NCBI GenBank assembly: GCA_964586455.1
Contig: CAZPHV010000005.1
Location: forward strand, 84,308 to 148,307
Length of the DNA stretch: 64,000 nt
Source: Aquimonas sp964586455
GTDB lineage: Bacteria > Pseudomonadota > Gammaproteobacteria > Xanthomonadales > Xanthomonadaceae
Direction of reading: 5' to 3'
Position 1 is the first letter of the stretch. The number at the start of each line of letters is the position of its first letter. The position numbers and the translations under genes are program-made. This document shows positions 20,420 through 29,100 of the stretch, one piece after another. The notes beneath the pieces are model-generated. The model was not told the DNA's origin. It did not search any database and saw nothing but the letters and a program-made list of their open reading frames with translations.

Positions 20420-20917
20420 TCAGCTCTGGGGTTTGCGGAACACCACAAAGATCACAAGGTCTGCTTCGCCGCGCTGGCGCAGGCCATGGCGGCTGCCGCG
20501 GCGGGTCAGGATGGCATCGCCGGCGCTGACCTCGCGGTACTCACCGTCGAGCATAAGCTCGCCATGACCCGACAGGACGTAGTAGATCTCGTCCTTGTCG
20601 TTCAGATGCTCGCCAATACTGGCGCCCGGGTGCAGGGCGCGCTTGCGGAACACGACATCGAAACCTTCGGCTCGCTCGAAGAACGGATAGGCCGTTGTCA
20701 GGCCATCCCCGTCATGAGGGCCGGGCTGCGCGATGGCCAGATGGGATTCGCGCTCGACAAAGGAATCGCTGCGGAGACCGTCGGCTTGAGCAAGCGCTGC
20801 TGGCGCAAACGCGAGCGCCAGCGCGAGGGCTGCCACCCTCACGGTGAACGACTGCGCGGGCGAACAGGAGGCCAGGTAGGGAGCGCGCACGATGTTCCGA
20901 TCCTGAACTGCGTTCAT
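20420..20917 (-). CDS. Exported small cupin-domain protein
   Basis: A 165-residue protein. An N-terminal hydrophobic stretch ending ALAQA looks like a signal peptide, although about 28 residues precede it, so an internal start (for example a GTG before RVAALALAL) is possible. The C-terminal 95 residues are a single cupin barrel: HPGASIGEHLNDKDEIYYVLSG is motif 1 with two His and the Glu, and GDAILTRRGSRHGL is motif 2. Cupins of this kind bind a metal and may be enzymes or sugar binders. KdgF, the cupin of pectin use, is cytoplasmic and lacks a signal peptide, so I do not assign it. It is 240 bases after the isomerase gene and could be in the same unit. Confidence 0.7.
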   Translation of the reverse strand: MNAVQDRNIVRAPYLASCSPAQSFTVRVAALALALAFAPAALAQADGLRSDSFVERESHLAIAQPGPHDGDGLTTAYPFFERAEGFDVVFRKRALHPGASIGEHLNDKDEIYYVLSGHGELMLDGEYREVSAGDAILTRRGSRHGLRQRGEADLVIFVVFRKPQS

Positions 20918-21097
20918 TCGTTCAATCCACGCTTTGGCGATGAACCTGTGCGTTGAGACCTCTCAAGCCAGATGGCGGCTCAGGTGTTCTGGACGCAGCA
21001 TCGAAGCTGTCGCGCCCGCCGACCGAGGGGGGCACCCGGGCTTGGGACCTGCGCTTGCTGACAAGGGTGCGCGCTTGAGCAGTTCCCGCGTCAGTGC

Positions 21098-21119
21098 GCC
21101 GCCCTCGCTACAGGGCGGC
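21098..21119 (-). terminator. Hairpin after the isomerase gene
   Basis: GCCGCCCT, loop of six, AGGGCGGC: 8-bp perfect stem, 39 bases after the stop at 21158. No T tract follows, so it may be partial. It separates the isomerase gene from the cupin gene. Confidence 0.5.
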
Positions 21120-21157
21120 CGTTCCATGCCGGTTGGGATTTCAGCTGCTTCAGAGAC

Positions 21158-21793
21158 TCAAAGCACGCTGCGCAGATAGGCAGCGATGGCCTCGTCCTGG
21201 CAGTTCGGGAAGAACAGCTCGGAGAACTTCTCGCCGGCAATCGCCGCCTTCAACAGATCCTGGTCGACCTCCTTCAGCACCGTCAGCATGTCCTTGCAGC
21301 TGGTCGCCTTGACCTGCGCGAGGATGCCGCGGTTCTTGGCCATGATCGCGGCGCGTTCCTTCGGATAGCCCAGGCCGCGCTCACCGTCGAACAGCTTGCG
21401 ATAGCAGTCCTGCAGGTTGAGCTCGGCGGCCCAGCCAAAGCCCTTCGCATAGGGCATCGAGATCGCGTTGCCGTCGTTGATCTGGCCGAACAGGAAGGCG
21501 TCGGTCGGATCGATGACGAGGCCGCAGAACACGCCGGGCATCGTATTGCAGGCGAGCATCGAGCCCATTCCGGTGCCGCAGCCGGTGACCACGAAGTCAG
21601 CCGCCTTCGAGTTGAGCAGGATGCCCGCCAGCAGGCCGTTCATGACGTAGGTGAGCGACGCGGTGTCGTCGGCTGAATACATGCCGTAGTTGGACACCGT
21701 ATGGCCGAGCGGCTCGGCCACCGACTTCAGTGCGGTGTGGATGATTTCGTTCTTCGCGGCCTGGCTGTTTTCGGTAATCAGCGCGATCTTCAT
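21158..21793 (-). CDS. RpiB/LacAB-type sugar isomerase, candidate unsaturated-uronate isomerase
   Basis: A 211-residue protein with the RpiB/LacA/LacB fold: MKIALITENSQAAKNE, and the active-site loop VVTGCGTGMGSMLACN with the Cys of the CGTGxG motif. ATG 21793 was chosen since it starts the fold. RpiB proteins isomerise ribose 5-phosphate, but homologues called DhuI isomerise 4-deoxy-L-threo-5-hexosulose uronate, replacing KduI. The KduD-like gene immediately upstream and the ACCGGT operator before it support the latter role (inference). No KduI is in the window. The C-terminal extension of about 60 residues beyond the RpiB core is typical of this subgroup rather than of RpiB itself. Confidence 0.8.
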   Translation of the reverse strand: MKIALITENSQAAKNEIIHTALKSVAEPLGHTVSNYGMYSADDTASLTYVMNGLLAGILLNSKAADFVVTGCGTGMGSMLACNTMPGVFCGLVIDPTDAFLFGQINDGNAISMPYAKGFGWAAELNLQDCYRKLFDGERGLGYPKERAAIMAKNRGILAQVKATSCKDMLTVLKEVDQDLLKAAIAGEKFSELFFPNCQDEAIAAYLRSVL

Positions 21794-21847
21794 GGATGTG
21801 TCCTCGGGGCTGTCCTGCGCACGCATGCGCTGGGGGAGTGTGAGTCG

Positions 21848-21924
21848 GTGCGCCTGTCGACGAGTCCCGCGCGAGCACGCGCCTAGTGCGACGCTCGCGG
21901 CGGAGTCTCGATCGACAGGCGCAC
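21848..21924 (-). other. 13-bp inverted repeat between kduD-like and isomerase genes
   Basis: GTGCGCCTGTCGA (21848-21860) and TCGACAGGCGCAC (21912-21924) are perfect inverses. Inner segments GCGAGC and GCTCGC can extend the structure. It should form a large hairpin in the mRNA between the two genes, possibly to stabilise or separate the messages. Confidence 0.7.
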
Positions 21925-21968
21925 GGACAGGGGTGATCGGACCCGGTCAGCGTTGGCGCAGGGCGCGC

Positions 21969-22724
21969 TCAGCGCGCCAGCCAGCCACCATCAACCGGTA
22001 GTACGGTGCCGTGAACGTAATCGGACGCGCGCGAGGCCAGGAACACCGCCGCGCCTGCGAGGTCGTCCGGCGTGCCCCAGCGTGCCGCTGGAATGCGCGC
22101 GAGGATGTCGCGGTTGCGCTGCTCATCGGCGCGCAGCTGTGCGGTGTTGTCGGTGGCCATGTAGCCCGGAGCGATCGCGTTGACGTTCACGCCCTTGGCG
22201 GCCCACTCGTTGGCCAGCAGCCGGGTGATGCCCGCCAGCCCGGACTTGCTGGCGGTGTACGAGGGCACGCGGATCCCGCCCTGGAAGCTCAGCATGGACG
22301 CGATGTTGATGATCTTGCCACGACCCTGGCCGATGAAATGTCGGCCTGCCGCCTGGCACAGGAAGAAGGCGGACTTGAGGTTCAGATCGATCACCGAATC
22401 CCAGTCCGCCTCGGTGAAGTCCACCGCATCGGCACGCCGGATCATGCCCGCATTGTTCACCAGGATATCGAGTCTTCCGAGCTTCTGAAGCGTCTCGCTG
22501 ACGATGCGCGGGATCGGCTCAAGTGAGGTCAGGTCGGCCTGGATGAAAGCGAACCGGCGCCCGAGTGCCTCAACCTTGGCCGCGGTGTCATCGGCATTTG
22601 AACTGCTGACCGCCGCGATGTCGGCCCCGGCTTCGGCCAAGGCCAGCGCGATGCCCTGACCGAGGCCTTTGTTGGCACCGGTGACCAGTGCGACCTGGCC
22701 CTGCAGGCTGAAGGGATTACCCAT
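21969..22724 (-). CDS. kduD: 2-keto-3-deoxygluconate 5-dehydrogenase-type SDR
   Basis: A 251-residue classical short-chain dehydrogenase: TGANKGLGQGIA for NAD binding, NNAGMIRR, the catalytic Ser in IASMLSFQGG, YTASKSG with Tyr and Lys, and an end VDGGWLAR. The overall sequence (NPFSLQGQVALVTG, MIRRADAVDF, MATDNTAQLRAD) matches KduD. KduD reduces 2,5-diketo-3-deoxygluconate to 2-keto-3-deoxygluconate in pectin and glycosaminoglycan breakdown. ATG 22724 has GAGGAG upstream. An ACCGGTGTCA operator sits 77 bases upstream, and the RpiB-type isomerase gene, which would make its substrate, follows. Confidence 0.88.
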   Translation of the reverse strand: MGNPFSLQGQVALVTGANKGLGQGIALALAEAGADIAAVSSSNADDTAAKVEALGRRFAFIQADLTSLEPIPRIVSETLQKLGRLDILVNNAGMIRRADAVDFTEADWDSVIDLNLKSAFFLCQAAGRHFIGQGRGKIINIASMLSFQGGIRVPSYTASKSGLAGITRLLANEWAAKGVNVNAIAPGYMATDNTAQLRADEQRNRDILARIPAARWGTPDDLAGAAVFLASRASDYVHGTVLPVDGGWLAR

Positions 22725-22800
22725 CGTGAAGCTCCTCATTGAACCGGAACGGGCCCAACATCGGCGCGCGCAAACTTCCATGCGCGCCAGCAGAGCCTGA

Positions 22801-22819
22801 AATGACTACCGGTGTCATT
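22801..22819. promoter_or_regulatory. LacI-type operator candidate, site B
   Basis: AATGACTACCGGTGTCATT: outer arms AATGAC and GTCATT are perfect inverses around TACCGGT. It is 77 bases before the kduD start. Confidence 0.75.
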
Positions 22820-22891
22820 GTGTCCGGGTAATGCCCGGGCGGCAAGCTGTGCTGCAGCATTCGTGGGTTCGGGTTCTAGACTTCAGGGAAT

Positions 22892-22938
22892 CAGAGGTTC
22901 TGAGGTTCTGAGGTTCAGAGGTTCAGAGGTTCAGAACC
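22892..22938. repeat. Short tandem repeat GAGGTTC(A/T)GA
   Basis: Roughly five near-identical units of about 9-10 bases (GAGGTTCTGA, then GAGGTTCAGA). The long gap 22725-23614 holds this, the palindromic repeats below and the kduD operator, but no convincing gene. Confidence 0.75.
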
Positions 22939-23026
22939 ACAGGCGTTCACAGGATTTCGAACTCGACGACTCGGAATCCTGATCGACGTTTGGGATCCGC
23001 CGACCCACCGAGCACGCCGAATCAAG

Positions 23027-23064
23027 CCCCTCTCCCCTTGACGGAGAGGGGTTGGGGAGAGGGG
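23027..23064. repeat. CTCTCCC palindromic dispersed repeat, copy 3
   Basis: Same 38-base layout as the copy at 8447-8484: CCCCTCTCCCC, loop, GGAGAGGGG, TTGGGGAGAGGGG. Confidence 0.8.
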
Positions 23065-23352
23065 GGCGGGGCTTGCGGGTACGCCCCCACCTCCCAATCG
23101 ATAGGTTGCTCAGGTGCGTCGGATCTCCCGCAGCCTCCGAACCTTGTTCGGCGTGCCGCAGAGACGATGTGGAAACCCGTCTGATTCACCCAGAGCTTGC
23201 GGCTGGCTCGGCCCCCGCGGCGGGTGGAGATATTCGCACCGTGCCGGAGAGACCGATGCGCCTTGTGGCCAGCTTGGGATTCCGAGCGCACTTCTGGTTG
23301 CGCTTCCAAGATCGTTTTGGGGTAGGGGAACGATGCGTGCGACAAGGTTTCC

Positions 23353-23498
23353 ACCCCTCTCCCCCGACCCCTCTCCCTCAAGGGGAGAGGGGAGCGAAGC
23401 AATGCCCCCATCCGGCACACCTCCCTCAAGGGGAGAGGGGAGCGAAGCAATGCCCCATCCGGCACATCTCTCTCAATGGGGGAGGGGAGCGAAGCAAG
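23353..23498. repeat. Cluster of CTCTCCC/GGGAGAGG repeats, period about 48
   Basis: Three consecutive units start near 23373, 23421 and 23468. Each is CTCCCTCAAGGGGAGAGG followed by GGAGCGAAGCAATGCCCC and a TCCGGCACA spacer. The last is degraded. Confidence 0.8.
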
Positions 23499-23614
23499 CT
23501 CCGCATCGATATCCGTGACCGACGCGAGAGCCGCTTCCAAATCGCTCTCGCCTGGAGGAAGAGGGGCTCTGGAGCAGGTAGAGCTTCGCGTGATCGCGCC
23601 ACCCACACACCCGG

Positions 23615-24187
23615 CTACCGCGACTCGCGGATCACCTGCAGCCAGTCGCTGTCCTCACCGAGCAGTCGCCAGGGGCCGCTTTCGTTCGCGGCATGACGAA
23701 CCCGCAGCCCTGCAGGGCCGCCCGCCTGGAAGTAGCTGAGGAACAGCGGATGTTCGCCTGCCTCCAGCAGCACCCGACAGCGCTGGGTCGAAAGCCCGCG
23801 ATGGGCGGTGAACGCGCAGATACGCCGATCGTTCACCTCCAGCGCAAAACCATCGTCGCTCTCGACCTCGAAATGGATCACTCGTGCCTCGGGCACCCGC
23901 AGTCGTACCCTGAGATCGACAAAGAACTGCTCGGCGGGGCCGATGCGCCCCAGCACGGGGTGGCGCAGCTGGCCAGAATGGGCGAGGTCGAGCCGATCCA
24001 CCCAGACCGTGCCGCGCTGAACCGCCGCGCGGCTCTGGTCGAGGTGCTGGATCGGTACTGCATTGCGCTCTATCACCAGCGGCAGCACCGGCTCGACGCT
24101 GGGCGATCGCATCAGCAGCCACAGGCCCACTCCGCTGGCGGAAAGCAGGATGGACAGCAGCGTGTTCGCACGGTCCAGGCGTTTCAT
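23615..24187 (-). CDS. Membrane-anchored protein with PA14-like domain
   Basis: A 190-residue protein with one N-terminal membrane helix (LLSILLSASGVGLWLLM) and a periplasmic domain. The segment HFEVESDDGFALEVNDRRI, then LEAGEHPLFLSYFQAGGPAGLRV, has the look of a PA14 carbohydrate-recognition beta-barrel. It overlaps the glycosyltransferase stop by 4 bases (ATGA), so the two are coupled. A likely role is to bind glycan for, or together with, the mannosyltransferase-type protein (inference). ATG 24187 was chosen for the coupling; an upstream in-frame ATG at 24208 lies inside the previous gene. Confidence 0.75.
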   Translation of the reverse strand: MKRLDRANTLLSILLSASGVGLWLLMRSPSVEPVLPLVIERNAVPIQHLDQSRAAVQRGTVWVDRLDLAHSGQLRHPVLGRIGPAEQFFVDLRVRLRVPEARVIHFEVESDDGFALEVNDRRICAFTAHRGLSTQRCRVLLEAGEHPLFLSYFQAGGPAGLRVRHAANESGPWRLLGEDSDWLQVIRESR

Positions 24188-25713
24188 CGCACCGGCTCCA
24201 GCTTCCACACCTTCAGCCAGGCGCGACGCTCCACTTCGCCTTCGTCGATCGGCCAGCCGTAGGTGAAGGGTGCGAAATGGAGAAAACCCGCCAGCATCAG
24301 ACCGGCAAACGCGAGCAGGTTGAGCTTCGGGTGCCAGTCACCGCGCGCCAGCGAATCCCGGAACACATAGCTGAACACCAGCGCGAGATTGACGATGCCG
24401 AAGCACAGCGGCAGAAAGTAGTGATAGAGGTACATCACCCGCTCGACCTGCAGTATCGACAGCATGTAGCCGACGTAGAGCGCGCTCATCAGCACGATCC
24501 AGCCGAACAGGCGCGGATCACTGGGCTGCAGTCCAAACACCAGGCGCGCGCCGAGCAGGCAGAACGAGAGCAGCATGCCGGCCAGCACCGGCAGCCAGAT
24601 CACCGGGTTGGCGACCAGGTAGGTGTAGTCCACCTTGACCTGCCCATCGACTTCGACCTTCGCCCAGCGGTAGTTGATGGTCTTGCCGCCCAGCGGCCAG
24701 TGCAAGGCCGGGCTGCCGTTCTCGTCGGGCTTGCAGGCGTCGAACCGGGGCACGCCGTCGGAGTATTCGGCGATGTAGCGCAGGTGATCGCGCAGGCCCA
24801 GCGCGAAGGTTCGCGGTGAGGCTGCATCGCCTGCCGCGAGCGCAGAAAGATATTCGGGTGAGGCCTTGTAGGTGCGTCCCTCGATGACCCGATCCGAGCC
24901 TGCGATCTGCAGCCAGAACACACTGAAGAAAACCAGGCTCAGCGCAAGCACGGTGACTCCGCCCGATGTCAGCGCGCGCACGCTGAAGCCCTTGAGTCCC
25001 AGCGTTTCGCGCCTGCGCCAGAGTTCGACGCCGAGCAGGGCCGGCGGCAACAACAGCATCGGTGCCGCGTTGAGTTTGACCGACAGCGCCAGGCCGATCG
25101 AAGCGCCCAGCAGCGCGTAGTGGTACAGCCGTATTTGGATGCCGCTACGCAGGCTGCGTGCGAACAGCCACAGACTCAGCAGCGCGAAGGGCAGTTGGAT
25201 GCCCTCGAGCATGGCCGCACGCCCGTGAGTGACCAGGGCGTTGTCCAGCGGCAGGCACAGTGCGAAGCACAGCGACACCGCACGACTGCCGGTGGCATGC
25301 AGCAGCAGGAAGTAGAGCAGCGGTGTTGAGAGGATCAAGCCCAGCACCGACGCCAGACGCACCCCGGCGAAGCTGTAGCCCGGCGGAAGCTGCGACTGAC
25401 TGGCATGGTCAGTGTGCAGCAGGGCGTTGGCGTCACGCTCCGCGTTTGCCCCAACCACCCATTCACCCAGCGCGATCAGCATCTTGCCGAGCGGCGGATG
25501 GTTCTCCATGTACATCACGCCGGCCAACTGCTTCTGAGCCGAAGTGACGTGATAGTTCTCGTCCCAGAACAGTGACTCGGGCTGCCAATAGCGGGTGCCG
25601 AAACTGGCCGTTGCAACCAGTACCAGCAGCAGCGCCGGCAGCCAGTTCGCCCAGCGGCTGCGGAGCATGCCGCGCGTTCTTTCAAGCAGCGATGCACCGT
25701 CTGCGATCAGCAT
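24184..25713 (-). CDS. PMT-family membrane glycosyltransferase
   Basis: A 509-residue protein with about ten membrane segments. The first periplasmic loop contains the conserved WDENYHVTSAQKQL, with the catalytic-type Asp-Glu, and MENHPPLGKMLIALGEW, both hallmarks of the protein O-mannosyltransferase (PMT/ArnT-like, GT39/GT83) family. Family members move a sugar from polyprenyl phosphate to a protein or glycan at the outer face of the inner membrane. The C-terminal half has further helices and a YLYHYFLPLCFG motif also seen in PMTs. Acceptor and sugar are unknown. It is coupled to the PA14-like gene and divergent from the large pectate lyase. Confidence 0.85.
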   Translation of the reverse strand: MLIADGASLLERTRGMLRSRWANWLPALLLVLVATASFGTRYWQPESLFWDENYHVTSAQKQLAGVMYMENHPPLGKMLIALGEWVVGANAERDANALLHTDHASQSQLPPGYSFAGVRLASVLGLILSTPLLYFLLLHATGSRAVSLCFALCLPLDNALVTHGRAAMLEGIQLPFALLSLWLFARSLRSGIQIRLYHYALLGASIGLALSVKLNAAPMLLLPPALLGVELWRRRETLGLKGFSVRALTSGGVTVLALSLVFFSVFWLQIAGSDRVIEGRTYKASPEYLSALAAGDAASPRTFALGLRDHLRYIAEYSDGVPRFDACKPDENGSPALHWPLGGKTINYRWAKVEVDGQVKVDYTYLVANPVIWLPVLAGMLLSFCLLGARLVFGLQPSDPRLFGWIVLMSALYVGYMLSILQVERVMYLYHYFLPLCFGIVNLALVFSYVFRDSLARGDWHPKLNLLAFAGLMLAGFLHFAPFTYGWPIDEGEVERRAWLKVWKLEPVR

Positions 25714-26127
25714 CCGAACCCTCCCTCGTCGACCCTCGAAGCGGGGTCATCCATGTTGCAGTGCACGTTGACACCGGTGGCATCAATTATGAGGATCGTC
25801 GCCGATGCCGCCAAGGGAAGGTGCCGAACAGGCACCCCGGCTGCGTCGATGAACCGCGCACTCTCCAAGCGCTCGGCGGGCCTGACGCCTGCCGTACCCG
25901 AGACCCCACCCATGCAGGTGAGGTCGCGTCCATCGCTGTGCGACGTGTCTCCCAGGGTCGAGCCGACGGCCGACCTGCACGTTGCGTCACTGAGGGCATT
26001 GGCCTCGCGCATCTGGATGCGCGGCGGGCCAGAGCCGCGCGCAGGCATCGCCACCGGGGCGATGTCCCAATCGGGGGCGGCGGAACAGGCACTGTTCGGC
26101 TGCCGGCCTAATCGTGGAGTGAGCCGC
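25714..26127. promoter_or_regulatory. Divergent region with LacI-type operator site C and a long open leader
   Basis: TTGACACCGGTGGCATCAA at 25768-25786 matches TG-N2-ACCGGT-N2-CA and carries the shared half-site TGACACCGGT. It lies 55 bases before the PMT start and about 340 bases before the lyase ATG. The stretch 25753-26127 stays open in the lyase frame but lacks a signal peptide at its start, so it is read as a long leader. Confidence 0.65.
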
Positions 26128-29100
26128 ATGTCGTTCCGTTCAAAACATTTTCCCGTGCGGGTGTGCCTGTCTGTCGCCTGTGGCCTGCTGCCCACGCTCT
26201 CGCTGGCCCAGGCCAACCTTCCCTTTTTCGACGATTTCGACGCTGCCACCACGGCGTCGCTGATCACGCCCGAGTACCGGGCATTGCCAGGCGTCTCGCC
26301 ACCGCTGCAGATGTTCCATCGATTGACGGGTACGGTCGCAGTCGTCGACGGTGGGGTGGCCTTGACCGGTGCGCGCTTGAGCATCGGCAACACCACGCCT
26401 ACGGTCACCACCACCGCCAGCAGCGGCTTCACCGGCATCTTCGGGCTGGCATCCACCTGGACCATGTCCATGTGCGTGCGCTCAGCAACGCTGGCGGATC
26501 CGCTGCAGGACAAGAAGTTCCAAGTGTATGTCGACAACAACAGCACCGGCCAGGCCAACTCGCCGCATGGCGGCCCCTCGCGCCTGCTCAACCTCGATGT
26601 CTCGGCCCTGCAGTCGAACACTGTGGTCAGCGTCAGCACCGCGCTGGGTTCGCCGACCTCGTTTGTGTCGTTGCGTACCGAGTCGGGCAGCACGGTGGTC
26701 ATCGACAATTTGACCCTCAGCCTTGGCGATGCGCAGTCCGCGACCCTGGCGAATTGCGATGCGGCGTCAAGCAGTTCGAGCAGCTCAAGTGAGTCCAGTT
26801 CAAGCGAGTCGAGCTCGAGTGAGTCCAGCTCCAGTGAGTCCAGCTCATCGAGTTCAAGCGAGTCGAGCTCCAGTGAATCGAGCAGCTCCAGTTCGAGCAG
26901 CTCCAGCGCGCCCGGCGAGAACCTGTTCGCCGAGGACTTCGATCTGGCGAGCACCAGCACCCTGCTGACAGCCGCCTATCGCAGCCTGCCGGATACGCCG
27001 GCGACGCCGATGTTCGTCAGTAGTGCGACCTCGCGTACTCGCGTGGTGGACGGCGCGCTGGGCATCGAAGGCCTGGTGTTCGGCATCGGCAACCGCGTGC
27101 CCTTCTCCGCCACCACCGGCTCCGACACCAGCACGACCGGCATCTTCGATCTTGGTCAGACCTACACGGTCTCGTTCTGCTATGTGGGTCGTCGCGGCTC
27201 GGACGGCACCAAGCGGCTGCAGGTGCAGGTCGACAACAACACCAGCGGTGCGGCCAACTCGATCCACGGAACCAACTCGCGGATCTTCAATCAACCGCTC
27301 GGCGACCTGCAGCCGGGCACGGTCTACAGCGTCACTTCGGACGTGGGCACGGCGACCTCGTTCTTCGTGCTGCGCGTCGAGAGTGGCGAGGAAGGCCTGG
27401 TCGACAACCTTCGCCTTGACCGCGGCAGCGTGGGCTCGGCCACCTGCCCGCCGCCCTCGAGTTCGTCCAGTTCCTCGTCGAGCTCGTCGTCGAGTTCTTC
27501 CAGCACGTCGAGCAGCTCCAGCAGTTCGAGCTCGAGCAGTTCCTCGTCGACGCCACCGACGCCCGGTACGCTGACTTGTCCGCAGGCCAACACGGTGCAG
27601 GGCTTTGCTTCCCTGGGCGGTGGCACCACCGGTGGAGCAGGTGGGCGGCAGCAGATCGTCACGACCGGCGTGGAGCTGATCGCGGCTCTGGCCGCACAGG
27701 TCAACAACCCGCAGCCGCTGACAATCTTCGTCGATGGCGTGATCACACCAGCCAACAGTGGGTCTGCCAGCAAGTTCGATGTCAAGGACATGAACAATGT
27801 CTCGATCATCGGTATGCCGGGCGCGTTGTTCGACGGCATCGGCATCAAGATCTGGCGCGCCAACAACGTCATCGTGCGCAATCTGACGATGCGCTACGTC
27901 AACATCGGCGACAAGGATCAGATCAGCATCGAGGGCCCCGCCAGCAACATCTGGATCGACCACAACGAGTTCTACAACTCGCTGGACGTCGGCATCGATT
28001 TCTATGACGAACTGGTCAGCGGAAAAGGCAATGTTTCCAACATCACCCTGTCCTACAACTACCTGCACGACAGCTGGAAGACCTCGCTGTGGGGTTCCAG
28101 CGACACCGACGGCTCCAATCGCACGATCAGCTTCATTGCCAACCGCTGGGAGAACGTGAACTCGCGCCTGCCGCTGTTCCGCTTCGGCGAAGGTCATGTG
28201 CTGAACAACTACTATCGGAACGTGCGGGCCTCAGGCATCAACTCACGGATGGGCGCGCGCCTCCGCATCGACGGCAACCACTTCGAAGATTCGCAGAATG
28301 TGGTGATCTCGCAGGACAGCGTGCAGGTGGGATTCTGGGACACCAATGGCGACAACCTGTTTGAGAACGTCACTTGGACGCCACTGCCGACCAATTGCAA
28401 CAGTAATCCCTGCGCCTGGGGCAACACGCCCGGCACGGTGCAGAACGGAGGCCAGATCGAGTCGACGGTCAGCTACGTGCCGCCCTATGCGTACACCGCG
28501 CTGCCCGTCAGTGAGGTCAAGCCGCACGTGCTCGCCAACACCGGTGTCGGCCGCATCGATGCCTGCCTCGACCTGCCGGGTTCGTCCTCCAGTTCAAGCA
28601 GCACCAGTTCCAGCAGTTCCAGCAGCACGACCAGCAGCTCCAGTTCGTCCAGTTCGAGTTCGTCAAGCTCAAGCGAGCCGCCCTTGCTGCTACCGATCTT
28701 TGCCAGTGGCTTCGAGGCCGGTGAGGACAGCCGCATGGATGCCGCACTGCTGCCGGTCGGTGAACCCATGCCGGCCAACATGGGCCAGCGCAACTATGCC
28801 GCGCCGACCGGCAATCTGTCCTTTGTGGCGGTACCGCCGACGCCCGTGCATGTCGATCACTACCAGAACCTTCCGCAGGACCCCACCGGCGGCGTGCTGA
28901 GCTTCGAGCGCGAGGTCGCGCCGGCCCAGGGCTGGATGAGCTGGAGCGAGTTCGGGCCGGTGCACGTGACCGGGGGTTCGGCGGCGGCCCCGCAGGACAT
29001 CTACACCGTCCGTACCAAGGAAGAATTGCTGACAGCGCTGCAACAGTCGGGCAACCGGCCGAAGATCATTCGCGTGCTCGGGGTGATCGACTTCCGCTTC

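Noticed and set aside
20420..20917. KdgF (pectin cupin) for the small cupin gene
   Set aside because: It has an apparent signal peptide and differs from KdgF at the N-terminus; kept as an unassigned cupin.
26764..26910. DNA-level mobile repeat in the Ser/Glu stretch of the giant lyase
   Set aside because: It is a coding repeat of AGC/TCG/GAG codons forming a flexible linker, matching similar linkers in the other lyase.
26854..28197. Long minus-strand open frame inside the giant pectate lyase (about 447 codons)
   Set aside because: It mirrors the Ser-rich and GC-rich sense sequence, has no recognisable domain and overlaps a certain gene.
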